From: Verrucomicrobiia bacterium
Lineage (GTDB): Bacteria; Verrucomicrobiota; Verrucomicrobiia; Limisphaerales; UBA11358
Assembly: GCA_031290985.1 (NCBI GenBank)
Contig: JARLJW010000082.1
Coordinates: forward strand, 1 to 32,474
Length of the DNA: 32,474 nucleotides
Reading direction: 5' to 3'
Positions within the stretch are counted from its first letter, which is position 1, and the number at the start of each line of letters is the position of its first letter. This document shows positions 23,336-30,356 of the stretch, piece after piece. The position numbers and the translations under genes were made by a program. The notes under the pieces are model-generated. The model saw only the letters and a program-made list of their open reading frames with translations. It made no database searches and was not told where the DNA came from.

Positions 23336-23866
23336 ATGTTTTCACTTATGGCTGATGAAATATTCGATGTGGTGAACGAACGCGACGAAGTGATCGGGCA
23401 GGCGCCGCGCCAGGAGGTCCATGCGCGCGGGCTCTGGCACCGCGCGGTGCACGTGCTGGTGTTCAATGAACGCGGCGACCTCTTCCTGCAAAAGCGCTCG
23501 CTGAAAAAGGACATCGCCGCCGGCAAATGGGATTCCTCGGCTTCCGGCCATCTCGACACCGGCGAGGATTACGACGCCTGTGCCGTGCGCGAGGTGCGCG
23601 AGGAGATCGGCCTGCACCTCCCGCAGCCGCCGCGGCGGTTGTTCAAGATTGATCCCTGCCAGGAGACCGGCTGGGAATTTTGCTGGATTTACCAGTGCGA
23701 CAGCGAAGGGCCATTCGTGCTGCATCCCGACGAGATCGAGACGGGCGGATGGTTTGCGCCAGAAACGGTGACGAAATGGGTGGCGGAAAAGCCGGGGGAT
23801 TTCGCGAGCGCCTTCGCGCTGCTGTGGAAACGGTTTTTGGCGGCCAAGGTAAAACACCAGATTTGA
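23336..23866 (+). CDS. Nudix hydrolase (YfcD/IPP isomerase-like)
   Basis: The 176-residue protein has a complete Nudix box at 71-93: GHLDTGEDYDACAVREVREE followed by IGL. The flanking sequence (DEIFDVVNERDEVIGQAPRQ, GLWHRAVHVLVFN, LQKRS, GKWDSSASGH) is typical of the YfcD-like group related to IPP isomerases. These hydrolyse nucleoside-diphosphate derivatives, and the true substrate is unknown. Starts at 23336 or at the second ATG (23348) are both plausible. The second begins MADEIFDVV as in relatives. It is followed by clpP on the same strand after 55 bp. Confidence 0.88.
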   Translation: MFSLMADEIFDVVNERDEVIGQAPRQEVHARGLWHRAVHVLVFNERGDLFLQKRSLKKDIAAGKWDSSASGHLDTGEDYDACAVREVREEIGLHLPQPPRRLFKIDPCQETGWEFCWIYQCDSEGPFVLHPDEIETGGWFAPETVTKWVAEKPGDFASAFALLWKRFLAAKVKHQI

Positions 23867-23921
23867 CGGGCCAATTGTCATGTTGACTTTACTTGCTGGA
23901 AAAATGCAGTAGTTATTTTAC

Positions 23922-24560
23922 ATGCAAAATTCAATCATTCCGTATCCGACCGTCATTGAGCAGACCGCCAAGGGCGAGCGGCAGTTCGACATCTTTTCCC
24001 GCCTGATGATGGACCGCATCATCATCCTCGGCACGCCGGTGGATGATGGCATCGCGAACGTGATCATCGCCCAATTGCTGTTCCTCCAGATGAACGACCC
24101 CAAGAAGGACGTGCATTTCTACATCAACTCCCCCGGCGGCAGCGTGACCGCGGGGCTGGCGATCTACGACACCATGCAATGGATGACCTGCGACATCAAC
24201 ACGTATTGCATCGGGCAGGCGGCGAGCATGGGCGCGGTGCTGTTGTGCGCGGGCACAAAGGGCAAACGGTTCGCCCTGCCGAACGCCAACATCATGATCC
24301 ACCAGGTGCTCGGCGGCGCCGAAGGCCAGGCCAGCGACGTGGAAATCCGCGTGCGATACATGCTGAAGCTCAAGCAGCGCCTGAACAACATCCTCGCCAA
24401 GCACACCGGCCAGACCTACGACACGGTGGAGAAGGCGTGCGACCGCGACAATTTCATGAGCTCGGAAGAGGCGAAGACCTTCGGCCTCGTGGATCACGTC
24501 GTGCAGTCGCGGCGGGAACTGCCCGGCGCGGACAAGGCGGAGAAGGCGGAGAAAGCCTGA
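23922..24560 (+). CDS. clpP: ATP-dependent Clp protease proteolytic subunit
   Basis: ClpP forms the two-ring serine protease chamber fed by ClpX, ClpA or ClpC. This 212-residue protein has the catalytic triad at Ser102 (GQAASMGA), His127 (NIMIHQ) and Asp176 (CDRDNFM). It also has [20 protein letters not shown] and the processing-region pattern of the family. The tail beyond about 195 is Lys/Ala/Glu-rich ([10 protein letters not shown]). No clpX is next to it. TTGACT at 23883 lies upstream but no well-spaced -10 box was seen. A strong terminator follows. Confidence 0.97.
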   Translation: MQNSIIPYPTVIEQTAKGERQFDIFSRLMMDRIIILGTPVDDGIANVIIAQLLFLQMNDPKKDVHFYINSPGGSVTAGLAIYDTMQWMTCDINTYCIGQAASMGAVLLCAGTKGKRFALPNANIMIHQVLGGAEGQASDVEIRVRYMLKLKQRLNNILAKHTGQTYDTVEKACDRDNFMSSEEAKTFGLVDHVVQSRRELPGADKAEKAEKA

Positions 24561-24584
24561 ACTGCGGTTCCAGTATTTATAGAG

Positions 24585-24619
24585 AATGCGGCCGGGGCAA
24601 ACCTGGCCGCATTTTTCTT
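24585..24619 (+). terminator. rho-independent terminator of clpP
   Basis: A perfect 9-bp stem AATGCGGCC/GGCCGCATT (24585-24593 with 24605-24613) with an 11-nt loop runs into TTTTTCTTT. It lies 25 bp after the clpP stop. Confidence 0.88.
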
Positions 24620-24633
24620 TCAAGCGGATGCCA

Positions 24634-24825
24634 TTACTTTTTCCGCCCGAGCCCCCAGATGAGCCAGACCGCCAGCAGCAGCAACAGCACGAGCCACCAG
24701 AAGTAAACCAGTTCGCGCGCCCCCATCTCCACGAACTCCATCACCGGTTTGAACAGCAGCGCCAGGATGACAATCAGCAGGATTGCCCCAAGCAATTTGA
24801 AGAAAAGCGCGTAGCGCGGGTTCAT
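24634..24825 (-). CDS. 63-residue two-helix membrane protein
   Basis: The protein is almost entirely two hydrophobic helices, about 6-25 (ALFFKLLGAILLIVILALLF) and 40-58 (VYFWWLVLLLLLAVWLIWG), with short charged ends (MNPR, GRKK). The frame is open further upstream, but the ATG at 24825 overlaps the stop of the SPFH gene (ATGA). This implies coupled translation and excludes the longer start. I do not recognise a family. The tight link suggests a partner of the SPFH protein in the membrane. Confidence 0.7.
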   Translation of the reverse strand: MNPRYALFFKLLGAILLIVILALLFKPVMEFVEMGARELVYFWWLVLLLLLAVWLIWGLGRKK

Positions 24826-25649
24826 GGATTGGCCGTACGTTGTTTCGAGGTGTCGACGGCAGGCAACAGCATGTTCACGCCGCCACCGTTGCTGCCGCCG
24901 CCCACATACAACGGCGCGCGGCCATCCCATTTTTCCACGATCTGCAAATCAATAAAGGCCGGTGTCTGCTTGAGCGCTTCGCCGCGGATCCGGATGGATT
25001 CCGCGTCGCCCTTGGCCTTGATGACCACGGTGTCGGCCTCGATCTGCGCCTTGACCTGCGTGAACTTGGCCTTGGCCGCCTCCTGTTCCTGGACCATCTT
25101 CGCCTCGATGGCGGTTTCCAACTCGTGCGACAGGTCAATATTCTGAATCACGACGTCGTCCACCACCAGCATCGAACCGATTTTCAGCCGCGCCCCGGCC
25201 AGCGCCTTGGTTTTGATGTCTTCGCGGTTCTTGACGATCTGCTCCGCGCTCTGCATGGCGGTCACTTCCTTCAACGCCTCCTGCACGCGCGGCGCGATCA
25301 GGCTGTCGAACGGATCGCCGGCATAGCCCTGATAGATCTGGACGATGGACGCCTCGGGGACGCGGTACAAAACGCGCAACTCGGTCTTCACCTGCTGCAA
25401 ATCCGAGGAGTAGCAATCCGCCTGCAATTCGCGGGTCTGCTGGCGGATGGTCACCGGCACGATGGTGGTGATGAACGGCGTCTTCCAGCCAAAGCCTTCG
25501 CCCTTGAACACCGGCGACACCTTGCCGAGCGTCACCTCGACGCCGCGAAAGCCGGGTTGCACGACATAGGATGCCGAAGAGGCCGCGATAATGATCACAA
25601 AAATCAAGATGGCGACGCCCAGGAGTTTAGCAACGGTTTGAGCTTTCAT
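24822..25649 (-). CDS. SPFH/prohibitin-family membrane protein
   Basis: The 275-residue protein has an N-terminal membrane helix (about 8-28) followed by an SPFH domain: VVQPGFRGVEVTLGKV, GFGWKTPFI, TRELQADCYSSDLQQVKTELRVLYRV and VVIQNIDLSHELETAIEAKMVQEQEA. A coiled coil with AKAKFTQVKAQIEAD and GDAESIRIRGEAL comes next, then a Gly-rich tail. Prohibitin-like proteins form large membrane rings that scaffold proteases or lipid domains. A 63-residue membrane protein overlaps its 3' end. Confidence 0.92.
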   Translation of the reverse strand: MKAQTVAKLLGVAILIFVIIIAASSASYVVQPGFRGVEVTLGKVSPVFKGEGFGWKTPFITTIVPVTIRQQTRELQADCYSSDLQQVKTELRVLYRVPEASIVQIYQGYAGDPFDSLIAPRVQEALKEVTAMQSAEQIVKNREDIKTKALAGARLKIGSMLVVDDVVIQNIDLSHELETAIEAKMVQEQEAAKAKFTQVKAQIEADTVVIKAKGDAESIRIRGEALKQTPAFIDLQIVEKWDGRAPLYVGGGSNGGGVNMLLPAVDTSKQRTANP

Positions 25650-26035
25650 AAAAGTAGCATTTAGCAGGCGGGCGGTACGCGCAAGGGAAAACGGGGGCGC
25701 CGGGCGCCCCGGAGCGCGACTGTGTCTCGCAACGCGGGATCAGTCGCAGCAACGTGGAAAGTCAAAAACCACCGGTAAATCCGCTGGCCACGCTGTGTCT
25801 ACACCGTGCTGCGGCTGGTCTCCGACACAGCCGCGCTCCGGATTGGCAAGTCAGCACGACGTGAACTGTTTTGATGCGCCCGGTTTTCCGCGCGTTGATG
25901 CGGCCTCAAGGCCGCGCTCCCCGGCAGGGGCGTGGCGTTTACGCCGCTTCGGCTTGCGCAGGTCAAAGGCGGCGAAAGGATTTAACGCGGTCGTCCATCC
26001 GTACGCTGTTGGGCCCGGGGACCGGAGCGCACTGT
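25650..26035. other. gene-free spacer with palindromic repeats
   Basis: No gene is seen. It holds GGGCGCCGGGCGCCC-type palindromes near 25690, GTGTCTCGCAACGCGGGATCAGTC near 25722, GACACAGCCGCGCTCCG at about 25832 (also at 23112), and a GGCG-TTTA-CGCC hairpin at 25934-25945. The hairpin's surroundings recur inverted at 27366-27389. Confidence 0.55.
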
Positions 26036-26587
26036 TCAAGGACGGGAGATGAACGGGTTGCCTTTGAGGTAAAAGCGGAGGTGCCGTTTCGCCCAGTGTT
26101 TGGCGTACTCCACGCCGATGCGCGGGCGTTTGACGATGGCCATCTTTTCCTGGTCGTCCGGGGCGGCGATGAAAAAGTCCGCGCTCAACAAATCGTGTGC
26201 ATTCAGGCGGCGGTCAATCTTCATCGCGCGGCACAGCAGGCCCGGGCCGCAGGTGCGGCCCTCAATATTTTTCACCGGCTCGACCGCGCGCAGCAAGACG
26301 GCCGAGGCATGGCCCTCGCGTTCCGTCACCACGTTCATGCAGTGGTGCATCCCGTAGATGAGATAGACATACGCATGGCCGGGCGGGCCGAACATGACCT
26401 TTGTCCGCTCCGTCAGTCCCTTCGCGGAGTGCGCCGCGAGATCGTGCTCGCCAAGGTAGGCTTCGACTTCCACGATCTTGCCGATGCGTTCAACGCCGCC
26501 AGCATGGTGGACAAGCAATTTTCCCAGCAGTTCGCGCGCGGCCAGGATCGTGTCGCGGTCATAAAAGCTGCGCGGAAGTTTCTGCAC
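26036..26587 (-). CDS. 3-methyladenine DNA glycosylase (AAG/Mpg family)
   Basis: The enzyme removes alkylated purines in base-excision repair. This 183-residue protein has the family's N-terminal YDRDTILAARELLGKLLVH. The active-site segment GKIVEVEAYLGEHDLAAHS carries the water-activating Glu. TKVMFGPPGHAYVYLIYGMH contains the intercalating Tyr region, followed by CMNVV, LLRAVEPV and CGPGLLCRAMKID. The start is GTG at 26587. It is followed on the minus strand by nothing for 380 bp and preceded by the DUF5069 gene, 63 bp away, possibly in one transcript. Confidence 0.92.
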   Translation of the reverse strand: MQKLPRSFYDRDTILAARELLGKLLVHHAGGVERIGKIVEVEAYLGEHDLAAHSAKGLTERTKVMFGPPGHAYVYLIYGMHHCMNVVTEREGHASAVLLRAVEPVKNIEGRTCGPGLLCRAMKIDRRLNAHDLLSADFFIAAPDDQEKMAIVKRPRIGVEYAKHWAKRHLRFYLKGNPFISRP

Positions 26588-26650
26588 GGCGGCAGCGTAG
26601 CGGATGGGCGGTGGAGAGGTAAATTCGGAAGCGCCGGACCCCCGGGAAAA

Positions 26651-27103
26651 TCAAATGCGCCCTTCCTCCAGATCGTAAATGTCGAACCAGACATACACCG
26701 GCCGGTTTTTGGGAATAAACTTGGGGATGTAATCCTCCATTCTTAGCTGAATTTCCATGGGCAAATCGCACAGCCGGGTGGAACGCAGTTTGTTGTTCCA
26801 GGCGACCACTGCGGCCCGATCCTTGACCTTGGAATGCTGTTCAACCCAGGTCGCTACTTCCGCATCCGTCGCGCCGGTGGCTACGAAAGTTTTGAACTGT
26901 CCGGCGGTAATCCCTGCGAACTCGAGAAACTGATCGTCCAGGCGGCCCTCGAAGTGATATTCGCCCACGGTGCCGGCGATGGCGGCGCGGCACTTGTCGA
27001 GCATCCGCGCAGCGATGACGTAGCCCGCGAGCGTTTCTCGCGGGCTGCGCGGATATTCCTTGGTGAGATCTTTGGCCAGCAGCTTTAATTTTTCGTGGTT
27101 CAT
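26651..27103 (-). CDS. DUF5069-family protein
   Basis: The 150-residue protein carries the pattern I associate with DUF5069: DLTKEYPRSPRETLAGYVIAARMLDKCRA at 12-40, YHFEGRLDDQFLEFAGI, and an internal VATWVEQHS segment. No signal peptide or membrane helix is seen. The function is unknown. It lies upstream of the DNA glycosylase on the same strand. A notable perfect hairpin within the gene (27022-27046) encodes conserved residues and is probably incidental. Confidence 0.8.
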   Translation of the reverse strand: MNHEKLKLLAKDLTKEYPRSPRETLAGYVIAARMLDKCRAAIAGTVGEYHFEGRLDDQFLEFAGITAGQFKTFVATGATDAEVATWVEQHSKVKDRAAVVAWNNKLRSTRLCDLPMEIQLRMEDYIPKFIPKNRPVYVWFDIYDLEEGRI

Positions 27104-27495
27104 AAATCGTGCGGGTTGGGGTTGGGCTGTCGAAGAAAATTTATTGGTTATCGATACGGGCCTGCCGCCGATGCGCGGGTGGTCATTATAGAGTGTGCAT
27201 CCGTTGCCTTTGGTTCCGGTTTTTATGCGTGCCGGACGAGGAGCCTTTCACGCCCCTTTCTATTGAGGCTCGCGCAATACGGTGACGGCGCGCGGGCTTT
27301 AGCCCGCTTCACTGTCCCTAACGGCAGCCTGCATAAGCACCTGGAGCGCTGGCGTTTGGGGCATTGAAGCGGCGTAAACGCCGCGCCCCGCTTGCGCCGC
27401 CGCCATGTCACTGCATGGTACGAGTTTCAATAAATCATATCCGCGGGGGCAGTGTCAAGATGCGCCCAATAAGACACTTTCCCTGAAATCCCGGT
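27104..27495. other. gene-free spacer with TTTA-loop palindromes
   Basis: No ORF looks real. GCGGGC-TTTA-GCCCGC lies at 27292-27307, and GCGGCG-TAAA-CGCCGC at 27369-27384 (inverse orientation). A 17-bp stretch at 27450-27466 is the inverse of 23146-23162. Confidence 0.6.
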
Positions 27496-27523
27496 TTGAC
27501 AGTGGCGGAAATGTCCGCAAAAT
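27496..27523 (+). promoter_or_regulatory. promoter of tRNA-Met
   Basis: A consensus -35 box TTGACA (27496-27501), a 16-bp spacer and CAAAAT (27518-27523, 4 of 6 with TATAAT) end 16 nt before the mature tRNA 5' end. Confidence 0.55.
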
Positions 27524-27539
27524 GGTTGGCCGTTTGGCT

Positions 27540-27616
27540 GCCAGCGTAGCTCAGTTGGTTAGAGCGTGGGACTCATAAGCCCGAGGTCAGTGGTTCGATT
27601 CCACTCGCTGGCACCA
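27540..27616 (+). tRNA. tRNA-Met(CAT), elongator type
   Basis: The cloverleaf folds with a perfect acceptor stem (GCCAGCG/CGCTGGC), D arm GCTC/GAGC, T arm AGTGG/CCACT with TTCGATT loop, discriminator A73 and encoded CCA (27614-27616). The anticodon loop is CTCATAA. The paired 1-72 position argues against initiator tRNA. A tRNA-Ile2 with modified CAT anticodon cannot be excluded by eye. The anticodon stem is weak, with a T27-G43 wobble and an A31/G39 mismatch. Confidence 0.93.
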
Positions 27617-27847
27617 TTTCCAAACGCAACGGGTCTTCCACGGGCAGTGTCCAGGGTTTGACGCAAGCCCCACGGGCCGGGAACCAGGTTCGGGCCTAAG
27701 ACCTTCGAGGCGAGGCCCCGCCGCTCTTGAAACGAACCCGAAACCGCGACTTTGCGGGTCTTCCCAGCGGCCGGAATAAACTACCCGAAAAAGGGTAAAT
27801 TTAGGACGCGCCAGCCCGGCGGCCGCGTGTGATTACTAACGTTAATT

Positions 27848-28822
27848 ATGAATATTGATTTTGCAGAGGTCATGAATTTCATAGCGGGCGTATTGCAATT
27901 CGTCGTGGCCGGTTACGCCCTGCGGCTCAACCGGCTTTTCGGAACGTCCCGGGTGGGCTGGTCGTTGTTCGCCGCCTTTGCCCTCCTGGCGTTGCTGCAT
28001 TTGATCCAATCCGTGACGCCTTTCGGCGCCGGCGCCATGGCGGGGGTGGAGATCGGCGTGACCTATTCCCTCATTTCACTTTTACTGCTGACCGGCATGG
28101 TGCACATGGAAACTTTGCTTCAAGCCCGGTTGCGCCTGGAGCAGGAGGAGAAGCAACTGCGGGCCGGATTGGAATCAGAAGTCAAAAAGAAGACCGCGTA
28201 TCTGATGCAGGCCGTCGAAGAATTACAGTCCGAAAAAGCCGAGCGCCAGCGCATGGAGCTGGAGGTTAAAAAAACGAACACGGAACTTTTCTTCGCTTCC
28301 AGCCAGGTGAAGGCGGCGGAGATGGCCACCACGGTGTTGCGCAACATGGCCAGCATGCTTAACAGCGTCAATGTCTCGGCCGGCCTGGTTTCCGACCAGA
28401 TGAAGCAATCCAAGATCAACAATGTCGTCAACATCGGAGCCCTGATCCGCGAGCACGCCGCGGACCTGGGCCGGTTCATGGCGCGCGATCCCCGGGGGCA
28501 AAAGCTGCCGCAATACATTGCGGAATTGGGCGATCATCTGGCCAATGAACGCACCATCCTGACCCGGGAATTGGAATCGCTCAAAAATAACATCGAGCAA
28601 ATCATGGCGCTGGAACAATCCTACAAAAAATTCACCTGGCACAGTGATGCGCTGGCAGCCGCCAAGCTGGTGGCGGTTCCACAGGTTTCCCGTGAACCCG
28701 AACCCCGGGAAATTTCGGTGAAATCCGCCCCCCGCGACGTGGACGAATCCCAGCCTTCAGCCGAAAAGGCATTCCTCGCCTCCTATTTTAAAAGCCCTCC
28801 TTTGCTTAACGAACTCGGCTGA
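27848..28822 (+). CDS. membrane protein with kinase-like dimerisation region, no ATPase domain
   Basis: This 324-residue protein has three predicted membrane helices (about 8-27, 36-55, 66-86) and a long coiled coil (about 90-155). A segment at 157-260 (AEMATTVLRNMASMLNSVNV, then REHAADLGRFMARDPRGQKLP) then follows. It resembles the dimerisation region of histidine kinases that carry ATxVLHNVGNxLNSVNVS. In this copy the expected His is Arg165. No N, G1 or G2 ATP-binding boxes follow, and the protein ends in a short tail (ASYFKSPPLLNELG). It is therefore unlikely to autophosphorylate. It could be a pseudokinase-type scaffold, a heterodimer partner, or a relic with a stable stop. There is no response regulator adjacent. 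Confidence 0.6.
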   Translation: MNIDFAEVMNFIAGVLQFVVAGYALRLNRLFGTSRVGWSLFAAFALLALLHLIQSVTPFGAGAMAGVEIGVTYSLISLLLLTGMVHMETLLQARLRLEQEEKQLRAGLESEVKKKTAYLMQAVEELQSEKAERQRMELEVKKTNTELFFASSQVKAAEMATTVLRNMASMLNSVNVSAGLVSDQMKQSKINNVVNIGALIREHAADLGRFMARDPRGQKLPQYIAELGDHLANERTILTRELESLKNNIEQIMALEQSYKKFTWHSDALAAAKLVAVPQVSREPEPREISVKSAPRDVDESQPSAEKAFLASYFKSPPLLNELG

Positions 28823-28961
28823 AATGGTTACGGTGGCTTTACCGGTTTGGCGGGACGAACGCCTCTGTTATCCTGACGCATAACGCGCGGGCGGCAACGG
28901 GTGGCAACCCGCCAAACTGTCACGGGCGGATTCCACGCGGAATTCACAAACGTCAAGCTTG

Positions 28962-29184
28962 CTTTAGAACGGTTAAAGAAAAGTTGTAGCCATTCGGTTG
29001 GGAAAGAGTGGGGCGGTCTTTTTTGGTTTTGGCTTCGTTTCGGCTCAGTCGCGGGGTTATTTAAACCCGCTCCGGGTTATTTAAACCCGCTCCTACGCCA
29101 AAGGCCGACGATCGGCACCGCTCGCCAAAACCCAAAAATCCTCGCTCCGAATGGCTACAGCTTTTCTTTAACCGCTCTAGAAAG
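28962..29184. repeat. 223-bp MITE-like inverted-repeat element
   Basis: Terminal arms 28962-28997 and 29147-29184 are inverse copies, with the 28-bp inner part (CGGTTAAAGAAAAG-TGTAGCCATTCGG) mismatched at a single base. Inside, GGTTTTGGC (about 29025) pairs with GCCAAAACC (about 29123). The centre holds two perfect 20-bp direct repeats. There is no coding capacity. Confidence 0.85.
29054..29093 (+). repeat. 20-bp tandem duplication in the centre of the element
   Basis: GGGTTATTTAAACCCGCTCC occurs twice head to tail (29054-29073, 29074-29093). Each unit contains a GGGTT...AACCC palindrome. Confidence 0.92.
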
Positions 29185-29793
29185 TTCGTCGAATCTTCTC
29201 CTGATTTTCGCGCTTCACCGCGACAGGCAATGGAGTCCAGCCGTTTGCCAACCGAAAATCCGCTTCCTTGCCGCGGGCAAGTGTCATTTTTCCAGGACAC
29301 CTTCCTAACCCTTCCGATCCCTTCCCGGCCTCCTTATCCGGCATTTCGCCGGGCTGCGGAGTGCGGAGGTTGACAAGCTCGATGAGCCTCGGATCGCGGA
29401 TAGACAAGGGCTGGCAATCTGGCATTGAATCGTGTGGGGGAATTGCGTAAGTTCCTGACAGGCATGTGATTTAATGTCTGCGTATTGCCCGGCGAAATGA
29501 TAGTCAGCGCCACCTGCCGCTGCCCGCGCCATCTGAATGAAAAGTACCGCATTTAACGCACCGCTCCATTCACTGGACAGCGAAACACAAACTTATGGGT
29601 GTCGCTACGCCAACCCCGATTTCTGCGCGAAGAACCGGCTGCCAAAAATTTGTGCCTTGGTGCGCGCCGACAAGATTTGTTACGCCCCGCCGCATTTCTG
29701 GCCCAGGCAATTTAAGAAACTCAAAACGGGGAAATCCGAAACCGGAACGCCCCAAAATCGCCATTAATCCGCAAGCGGCTTCAAGCAATCCCA

Positions 29794-30333
29794 ATGAAAG
29801 TCCTGACAAAAGTATTCTGGCTTTTCGGCCGTTCCGGCGCAGGCAAGACCACATTGGGGCGGCGTCTCCGCGAGGGGCTGGCGGACCGGAATATTCCCGT
29901 GGTCTATCTTGATGGCGATGAACTGCGCTCCTCGCTGTGTTCGGATCTGGGCTTTGGACCGGAGGCGCGGCTGGAGAATCACCGCCGGATCGCCCAGATG
30001 GCCAAACTGCTGGCGGGTCAGGATTTGACCGTGGTGGTTTCCACCATGGCACCTGAATATCCGCAACGGGACATGGTGACGCAGGTTTTGGGGGAAAGGC
30101 TGGTATGGATTTACATCGATGCGCCGCTGGATGCCTGCATGGCGCGCGACCCAAAAGGCATTTACAAACGCGCCCAAGCCGGGCAGCTCAAGCAGTTGAT
30201 CGATTATCCGTTTGATGCCCCCCGGCCGCACGAGGGCAAACACCGGGTGGATACGATCATGCAGGATGTCGATCAGTGCTATCAAGTCATGCTCGCGATA
30301 ACGCAAAGCGAGTTGAGCGATTTTGCCATCTAA
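29794..30333 (+). CDS. cysC: adenylylsulfate (APS) kinase
   Basis: CysC phosphorylates APS to PAPS, the universal sulfate donor. This 179-residue protein has the P-loop FGRSGAGKTTLG (12-19 core), VVYLDGDELRSSLCSDLGF with the DGD pair at 40-42, LENHRRIAQMAKLL, VVVSTMAP, and YIDAPLDACMARDPKGIYKRAQAG, which is the APS-binding lid region of the family. No cysD, cysN or sat is nearby. The sulfotransferase gene ends 23 bp away on the opposite strand, which suggests PAPS for sulfation and not only for cysteine synthesis. Confidence 0.92.
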   Translation: MKVLTKVFWLFGRSGAGKTTLGRRLREGLADRNIPVVYLDGDELRSSLCSDLGFGPEARLENHRRIAQMAKLLAGQDLTVVVSTMAPEYPQRDMVTQVLGERLVWIYIDAPLDACMARDPKGIYKRAQAGQLKQLIDYPFDAPRPHEGKHRVDTIMQDVDQCYQVMLAITQSELSDFAI

Positions 30334-30356
30334 GCCAACACGGGCGGGACGACGGT

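Larger units (their letters stand above)
28823..29793. other. long gene-free stretch
   Basis: Apart from the inverted-repeat element at 28962-29184, no convincing gene is seen in 971 bp. The short frames at 29185-29760 on both strands lack recognisable domains and good starts. A minus-strand 82-residue frame (29177-29425) is Gly/Pro/Lys-rich and overlaps the repeat arm. Confidence 0.55.

Noticed and set aside
23883..23921. Possible clpP promoter with TTGACT
   Set aside because: No -10 box lies at acceptable spacing. The AT-rich TATTTT is 25 bp away and adjoins the start codon.
27003..27054. Perfect nested hairpin (10-bp inner, 8-bp outer stem) inside the DUF5069 gene
   Set aside because: It encodes family-conserved residues (PRSPRETLAGYVIAARMLDK), so it is more likely codon coincidence than an inserted element.
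29177..29532. Minus-strand 75-82-residue frames after the inverted-repeat element
   Set aside because: There are overlapping frames in different phases, no recognisable domain or ribosome site, and one overlaps the repeat arm.
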